From: Marinagarivorans sp.
GTDB taxonomy: Bacteria; Pseudomonadota; Gammaproteobacteria; Pseudomonadales; Cellvibrionaceae
Length of the DNA stretch: 64,000 bases
Assembly: GCA_028281865.1 (NCBI GenBank)
Contig: JANQJB010000097.1
Location: 1 to 64,000, forward strand
Direction of reading: 5' to 3'
The notes beneath the pieces are model-generated. The model made no database searches and was not told where the DNA came from. It saw only the letters and a list, made by a program, of their open reading frames with translations. Position 1 is the stretch's first letter, and each line of letters begins with the position of its first letter. The position numbers were made by a program, and so were the translations under genes. Positions 59,187 to 64,000 of the stretch are shown in pieces.

Positions 59187-59705
59187 TCAATTGCGGTGAG
59201 CGGAAATAGTTTCTCGAATAAAGCGAAATAATTTGCGGAAATTTGCAGGGGGTTTGTTGTCGCGGTGTTCTTTATTGGCAGCGTTAATCAACTGCCTCAA
59301 TGGCTGACGTTCAACATTGGGGAATTGCTCAATAAACTGCTTGAGAGCATTTTGGTCCTTCAATAATTTGTCTCGCCAGTTTTCAACCAAATGCAGTTGT
59401 TGTGCTTCTTGCTTTAAACCAACTTGTAGTTTCTCATAAGCGACAACAACAGCCTCAAAATCCACTTTACGCATCAGTTTACCGATATATTGGTGTTGGC
59501 GGCGCAGAGCCTCGCGTTTTTTAGTGTTTTGCGCAAGTTTAATTGCCGCAAGCAAGGTTTCATCGAGTGGAATTGTGGCGAGCTGTTCGTCCTTGAGTTT
59601 GGTCAGCTCCACGCCAATACGTTGCAGTTCAGTCATTTCGCGTTTCATTTGCGATTTGCTGATGTACTCGATTTCTTCCTCAAAAAAGTCGTCTTCGTCT
59701 TGCAT
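59187..59705 (-). CDS. darP: Ribosome-associated protein DarP (YjgA)
   Basis: Small 50S biogenesis factor (172 residues). EEEIEYISKSQMKREMTELQRIGVEL is the family start and FPNVERQPLRQLINAANKE and ANFRKLFRFIRE the C-terminal motifs. In Pseudomonas it neighbours pmbA/tldD, which are not seen here; the next gene is mgtE. Confidence 0.92.
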   Translation of the reverse strand: MQDEDDFFEEEIEYISKSQMKREMTELQRIGVELTKLKDEQLATIPLDETLLAAIKLAQNTKKREALRRQHQYIGKLMRKVDFEAVVVAYEKLQVGLKQEAQQLHLVENWRDKLLKDQNALKQFIEQFPNVERQPLRQLINAANKEHRDNKPPANFRKLFRFIRETISAHRN

Positions 59706-59758
59706 TTGAATTAGCTCTGCTCTAAAAACGAGTGCCTTACCACGAGTAAATGACGTCT

Positions 59759-61138
59759 TTAAGCGTAGAATAATGTAGCGAGGCCGAGAAAGGCAAAGAA
59801 GCCTACGACGTCAGTAACGGTCGTTAATGTCACGCCGCCAGCGAGCGCAGGGTCTACCCCAGCACTGCGTAGCATGAGCGGAATAACCGCTCCCGCCAGT
59901 GCTGCTGTGAGCAAGTTAATGATCATCGCAGCGCCAAGAATAATGGCAATATTCGGGTCGTTAAACCAAAGTGAAGCCACGCCTCCCATTACCAGTGCCC
60001 AAACGATGCCGTTTATCAGTGCAACACGCAGCTCTTTGCTGAGCAGCCAATTTACATTGTTGCTGCCAATATGACCCAAAGCCATACCGCGAATAACGAC
60101 GGTGAGAGTTTGAGAGCCTGCAACTCCGCCCATGCTGGCGACGATGGGCATTAACACGGCAAGTGCAACGACTTTGTCGATCGTATCCTGAAAGATGTTT
60201 ATCACCGAACTGGCGATAATCGCTGTTATCAGATTGACCCCGAGCCAAATCGCGCGTCGCGGAGTGGTGCGCTTGACCGGGGCGAATGTATCTTCCTCCT
60301 CGTCCAGGCCAGCAAGTCCCATAAGAGAGTGATCAGCGTTCTCACGGATAACATCCACCACATCATCGATCGTGATACGCCCAAGCAACTTGCCTTTATC
60401 GTCAACGACAGGAGCAGATACCCAGTCGTGCCGCTCAAATAACTTTGCTACATCGGTATCTTCCATGTCGGCGTGAATGGGGTCGCGATCTGTCTCCATA
60501 ATATCGCGCACGGTCACGCCGGGGTCGTTGGTAAGTAACGTTGATAAGGGTAGCAAACCGAGGTAGTGATCTTTTTTATCCACCACAATAAGACTATCCG
60601 TTGATGGCGGGAGCTCTGAGTGGCGGCGAATATAACGCAGGACCACTTCGAGTGTGAAGCGAGGGCGCACTGTAATCGCATCGGTGTTGGTTAGCCCCCC
60701 GGCCGTGTTTTCGTCGTAATTTAATATGGACTCCACGCGCTCTCGGTCTTGCGCGCTCATTGCGCTTAACACCTGCTGAGTTACGGTCTCCGGAAGTGTT
60801 TGCAAGATATCGACTACATCATCGGATTCCAAGTTCTCGGTCAGTTGTACCAAGTCCTGAGTGTTCATCGCTTTCAAAAATGGGCTTTGAATCTCGACAG
60901 GTAACTCTTCAATTATTTCGCCGCGAATTTTTTTAGATGAAAGTTCCCATAATATCTCACGGTATCGGGGAGGAGACGAAGCCAATAAGCTCGCAATTTC
61001 CGCTGGACGTAATGCCCGCAACATACGCTTGACTTGCTCGAGGGTACCGCTTTCCAATTGCGACTGAACTTGCCCAAGCTGAGTTTGCGTTCTATTTTCG
61101 ACTTCTTCGCGGGGCTGCTGCATATAGATGCTACTCAA
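59759..61138 (-). CDS. mgtE: Magnesium transporter MgtE
   Basis: Mg2+ channel/transporter, 459 residues. N-terminal domain (LRALRPAEIASLLASSPP), two CBS domains (VRDIMETDRDPIHADME), then five membrane segments with MPIVASMGGVAGSQTLTVVIRG, the pore motif. Two genes upstream of the nitrogen-PTS block. Confidence 0.95.
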   Translation of the reverse strand: MSSIYMQQPREEVENRTQTQLGQVQSQLESGTLEQVKRMLRALRPAEIASLLASSPPRYREILWELSSKKIRGEIIEELPVEIQSPFLKAMNTQDLVQLTENLESDDVVDILQTLPETVTQQVLSAMSAQDRERVESILNYDENTAGGLTNTDAITVRPRFTLEVVLRYIRRHSELPPSTDSLIVVDKKDHYLGLLPLSTLLTNDPGVTVRDIMETDRDPIHADMEDTDVAKLFERHDWVSAPVVDDKGKLLGRITIDDVVDVIRENADHSLMGLAGLDEEEDTFAPVKRTTPRRAIWLGVNLITAIIASSVINIFQDTIDKVVALAVLMPIVASMGGVAGSQTLTVVIRGMALGHIGSNNVNWLLSKELRVALINGIVWALVMGGVASLWFNDPNIAIILGAAMIINLLTAALAGAVIPLMLRSAGVDPALAGGVTLTTVTDVVGFFAFLGLATLFYA

Positions 61139-61322
61139 ATAAAAGATCGCGCAATTCTACGCATTATTGTTTAACCTGACTACGATTAATTGAATGCGCT
61201 TTAAACCGTGTAGTTGTACGTAAATAAATTTTAGATAATAAACTGGATCTTTTGAAAAAAAGAATGTGAAAATTAAATTGAATATTTCTGGCTAGGCGAA
61301 GGAATGCGTGCAGGTATTGCGG

Positions 61323-61598
61323 CTATTCTGTTTCTTCAAATTTATTGTCGATTAGTGCAATAAGCGCGGACAGGGCATTTTCCTCATCTTCACCGTCGAC
61401 CCGAATTTCGATTTCCGTCCCCTTGCTTGCTGCCAGCAACATCAGTGACATGATGCTTTTACCATCGATGCTTTTTCCATTGCAGGTAACCGATATTGTA
61501 CTGCTATATTGCATCGCAGTATTTGCAAATTTCGTCGCAGCGCGAGCGTGTAAACCAAGTTTATTAATTATTGTTGTTTGTTTTATTATCATTTGCAA
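61323..61598 (-). CDS. ptsO: Nitrogen-PTS phosphocarrier NPr
   Basis: HPr-like phosphocarrier (91 residues) of the nitrogen PTS. INKLGLHARAATKF holds the phosphorylated H17; DGKSIMSLMLLAASKG is typical. Follows rapZ with a 50-base gap. Confidence 0.94.
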   Translation of the reverse strand: MQMIIKQTTIINKLGLHARAATKFANTAMQYSSTISVTCNGKSIDGKSIMSLMLLAASKGTEIEIRVDGEDEENALSALIALIDNKFEETE

Positions 61599-61648
61599 AA
61601 AGCTTGCAGTAATTTCATGAGTGTAAATGAAAACTTAAAATTAAATAG

Positions 61649-62584
61649 CTAACGAGTAGTCTGCCTTGTTGAATCGTGTGGTAATTTCGATGATGAGCCG
61701 AATGTTTGTGCCGATTCGTTATTGCCAATGCCCGGTAATTGACGGTGACGGACTTGGACGTTGGGAAAACGTTCGCGAAAATACTCACCGAGCTTTTCTG
61801 CCAAAAAAACTGAGCGATGCATACCCCCGGTACACCCGATCGCAATTGTCAGGTAGCTGCGATTATTTGCTTCGAAACTCGGTACCCATTTTTCGGTAAA
61901 TTGCCGGATGTCAGTCAGCATTTCATTAACGTCTTTCTGATTTGCTAAAAAGTTTATGACGCCTTGATCTAAACCCGTAAGCCCGCGAAGATCGGGTACC
62001 CAATAAGGGTTCGGTAGACAGCGCACATCAAAAACAAAGTCGGCGTCCGGAGGTGTTCCATATTTGAAACCAAATGATTCGAAGCTAATAGCTGTCACGT
62101 CAGCGTCTTCACTTGCCACGCTCTTTTTAATTACTGAGCGCAAATTGTGAATAGTGAGGTTAGTGGTATTGATTGTGATGTCAGCGATTGCTGCAATAGG
62201 TTGCAATATTTCTTTTTCTTTCTGGATGGCTTCCGCCAAGCCAATCGATTGCGAACTTAATGGGTGTTTTCGCCGCGTTTCGCTAAAGCGCTTAATTAAA
62301 ATCGGACTCGCTGAATCAAGATAAATTATTTTGCAGTCTTTTTCGTTAAATTTTGCAGATTGAATTATCGAGGGGAACTGTTGCAAATCTCCGCTAATGT
62401 TGCGCGCATCTATGCCAATGGCGAATTTTAGGTCAGCTTTATCAGATGCAGCAATTTGTGTTATGAGTGCGGGAAGCAAGCTGACCGGTAAATTATCTAT
62501 ACAAGTAAAGCCCATATCTTCGAGCATTTGCAATGCCGAAGATTTTCCGGAGCCAGAGCGACCACTGATTACAACAAATTGCAT
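61649..62584 (-). CDS. rapZ: RNase adapter protein RapZ (YvcJ-like)
   Basis: ATP/GTP-binding protein; in E. coli it guides the GlmZ small RNA to RNase E. Walker A GRSGSGKSS at 8-16, DNLPVSLL, and a C-terminal domain ending near AIGCTGGMHRSVFLAEKL. Between ptsN and ptsO in the standard order. The C-terminal end is longer than E. coli by a serine-rich tail. Confidence 0.95.
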   Translation of the reverse strand: MQFVVISGRSGSGKSSALQMLEDMGFTCIDNLPVSLLPALITQIAASDKADLKFAIGIDARNISGDLQQFPSIIQSAKFNEKDCKIIYLDSASPILIKRFSETRRKHPLSSQSIGLAEAIQKEKEILQPIAAIADITINTTNLTIHNLRSVIKKSVASEDADVTAISFESFGFKYGTPPDADFVFDVRCLPNPYWVPDLRGLTGLDQGVINFLANQKDVNEMLTDIRQFTEKWVPSFEANNRSYLTIAIGCTGGMHRSVFLAEKLGEYFRERFPNVQVRHRQLPGIGNNESAQTFGSSSKLPHDSTRQTTR

Positions 62585-62596
62585 ATTTCGCCCTCA

Positions 62597-63076
62597 TTAT
62601 TGAACCAAATCGCCTCGGGCTACTCGGAACAATTGATCGTCACTTGATGCGTTGCGTAATTCTTTAACATAATTCTGTTGCTGTAATGCTTCAGCAAGCT
62701 TGGATAGCGTTTGTAAATGTTGGTCGTCCTCTTTCTCGGGGACCAATAACGCGCAGACAATATCGACAGGTTTGCTATCGACTGAGTCGAAATCGATCGG
62801 CTGAGCGAGTGTTATTAAGGCGCCAATCATTGCATCGTTGCGTTTACATCGACAATGCGGAATAGCGATACCCTCGCCAATTCCAGTAGATCCGAGTCGC
62901 TCACGTACAATGAATTGCTGGAACAATTCATCTGCGTCTATATCGGGTTCACTGCTTGCAATAGTTTCCGCGAGCAATTCGAGAATTCTTTTTTTACTCG
63001 AACAGCTTACTCGACTCTGCGTTCGGTTTGGTGTCAAAGTTAAGATTGACGCAATTTGTGCCGAATTATGTCTCAT
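62597..63076 (-). CDS. ptsN: Nitrogen-PTS enzyme IIA (PtsN)
   Basis: EIIA-Ntr regulator of potassium and nitrogen metabolism, phosphorylated by NPr. GEGIAIPHCRCKRN has active-site H74. 159 residues, with a typical N-terminal LLAETIASSEPDIDADELFQQF. Usually follows hpf after rpoN; that gene is missing here. Confidence 0.94.
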   Translation of the reverse strand: MRHNSAQIASILTLTPNRTQSRVSCSSKKRILELLAETIASSEPDIDADELFQQFIVRERLGSTGIGEGIAIPHCRCKRNDAMIGALITLAQPIDFDSVDSKPVDIVCALLVPEKEDDQHLQTLSKLAEALQQQNYVKELRNASSDDQLFRVARGDLVQ

Positions 63077-63244
63077 AGGCTCAAAACTCTCAGCCTAAGC
63101 TCGTCGTTGCTTTTGATCGATAGTCGCTTTCGATGTTTCTTGGCTAAATTAAAGGAGTATTTAATAGCAACTAGCCAAGATTTGTTCAAAGCAATCTCGA
63201 GCTTGTAAACTTCTCCAGAAAAAGTAACTGTTTTTATGACTCTA

Positions 63245-63286
63245 CGTATTTTGTGGCTCTGCGTATTTTACGACTTCACGTATTTT
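63245..63286 (-). repeat. Three 17-base-period repeats before ptsN
   Basis: CGTATTTT occurs at 63245-63252, 63262-63269 and 63279-63286, exactly 17 bases apart, in imperfect longer units. They lie in the 235-base spacer between rpoN and ptsN where hpf is normally found. They could be binding sites or the trace of a small tandem duplication. Too short and few for a CRISPR array. Confidence 0.6.
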
Positions 63287-63311
63287 CATTACCGCCGCAC
63301 ATTATACGCTA

Positions 63312-64000
63312 TTAAACCAATCGTTTGCGTTCGTTTGAGGGCGCGATGCCCAACGATTCGCGATATTTGGCAATGGTGCGACGTGCTACCTTAATACCCT
63401 GCTCAGCTAGAAGCTCGGTAATTTTCGAATCACTTAAAGGTTTGCGCGGATTTTCTGCAGCCACCACCTTCTTAATGATAGCCCTTATCGCCGTAGACGA
63501 ACACTCTCCGCCTGACTCAGTGCTGACGTGGCTGGAGAAGAAATATTTTAATTCGAAAATTCCTTGAGGTGTATGCATAAATTTCTGCGTCGTCACGCGC
63601 GAAATTGTCGATTCATGCATATCAACTAATTCTGCGACGTCGTGCAACACCATCGGTTTCATCGCCTCTGGTCCATGATCGAGAAAACCCTGCTGTTTTT
63701 CTACGATGCAAGTAGCTACTTTCAGTAAAGTTTCATTGCGGCTTTGTAGGCTCTTGATAAACCAGCGAGCTTCTTGAAGATTATCGCGCAAATAGGTGTT
63801 TTCGCTGCTGCTGTCTGCACGTCGCACAAGGGATGCGTAGTCCGGGTTGACGCGCAAGCGCGGAGCGATATCCGGGTTTAAGCTGACGGTCCAACGGCCC
63901 TCTACTTTGCTGACAAAAACATCGGGCACGACATATTCGGTATTATTTTCGCCTATTTGCTCACCGGGTTTTGGGTTTAGCTGCTGAATGAGTTCGATCG
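63312..64000 (-). CDS. rpoN: RNA polymerase sigma-54 factor (3' part)
   Basis: C-terminal part of sigma-54, open through the right edge. [54 protein letters not shown] and the RpoN box [14 protein letters not shown] are visible. Sigma-54 directs nitrogen and motility genes with enhancer proteins. Normally followed by hpf and ptsN. Confidence 0.97.
   Translation of the reverse strand, partial: IELIQQLNPKPGEQIGENNTEYVVPDVFVSKVEGRWTVSLNPDIAPRLRVNPDYASLVRRADSSSENTYLRDNLQEARWFIKSLQSRNETLLKVATCIVEKQQGFLDHGPEAMKPMVLHDVAELVDMHESTISRVTTQKFMHTPQGIFELKYFFSSHVSTESGGECSSTAIRAIIKKVVAAENPRKPLSDSKITELLAEQGIKVARRTIAKYRESLGIAPSNERKRLV

Noticed and set aside
63245-63286. CRISPR array
   Set aside because: The repeats are eight conserved bases with a 17-base period and no distinct spacers, and no cas genes are near.

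Overview
The window looks like a chromosomal segment of a marine-type gammaproteobacterium related to the Cellvibrionales (Cellvibrio/Saccharophagus/Teredinibacter-like). This is inferred from gene order, not from a search. The housekeeping blocks match those known from Pseudomonas and its relatives: gatC-gatA-gatB divergent from mreB-mreC-mreD-maf-rng-yhdP-nitrilase; lolB-ispE-tRNA(Gln)-prs-rplY-pth-ychF divergent from hemA-prfA-prmC-moeB; leuS-lptE-holA; and rpoN-ptsN-rapZ-ptsO. A TonB-dependent receptor, an O-acyltransferase and nucleotide-sugar genes add a surface-glycan flavour. No plasmid, prophage, CRISPR array or intact insertion sequence is visible.

Layout: 1-3.7 kb holds a cut-off CPBP-family membrane protease and an accessory cluster of three DUF2589-type proteins plus a zinc-ribbon protein; the first DUF2589 gene has a frameshifted C-terminal tail. 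3.8-11.6 kb (minus strand) holds nrdA, holA, lptE and leuS. 11.6-12.1 kb is a gene-free stretch of tandem inverted repeats. 12.1-19.3 kb holds a NIT-domain protein, a DUF6279 lipoprotein, ychF, pth, rplY, prs, tRNA-Gln, ispE and lolB. 19.3-26.4 kb holds a TPR lipoprotein, hemA-prfA-prmC-moeB and an epimerase-like gene. 26.8-38.5 kb is more variable: an SGNH-type acyltransferase, a cNMP-binding/thioredoxin-reductase-like fusion, a TonB-dependent receptor, a UDP-glucuronate epimerase, an RhlB-like helicase, a double-receiver GGDEF protein, a CysZ-like protein and a PA4642-type protein. 38.5-46 kb holds gatBAC and mreBCD-maf. 46-50.3 kb is a sialic-acid module (neuA-neuB-neuC plus a probable sialyltransferase) inserted between maf and rng. 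50.4-57 kb holds rng-yhdP-nitrilase. 57-64 kb holds a TraF-type porin-like protein, a lipoprotein MsrB, darP, mgtE, ptsO, rapZ, ptsN and the 3' part of rpoN.

How the genes work together: the conserved blocks serve cell shape (MreBCD), translation (LeuS, GatCAB, Pth, L25, PrfA, PrmC, YchF, DarP), envelope biogenesis (LptE, LolB, YhdP), precursor synthesis (Prs, IspE, HemA, NrdA) and nitrogen-PTS/sigma-54 regulation (PtsN, PtsO, RapZ, RpoN). The sialic-acid module could decorate the surface with nonulosonic acid, alongside the acyltransferase and UDP-glucuronate epimerase.

The most unusual structures are: a two-copy palindromic repeat with a conserved core and unrelated but internally complementary arms (16.6 kb and 46.1 kb), the second copy lying at the edge of the sialic-acid module; about six back-to-back hairpins upstream of leuS; the DUF2589 cluster; and two genes (lolB, mreC) whose best start by family and context is a near-cognate AUH codon.
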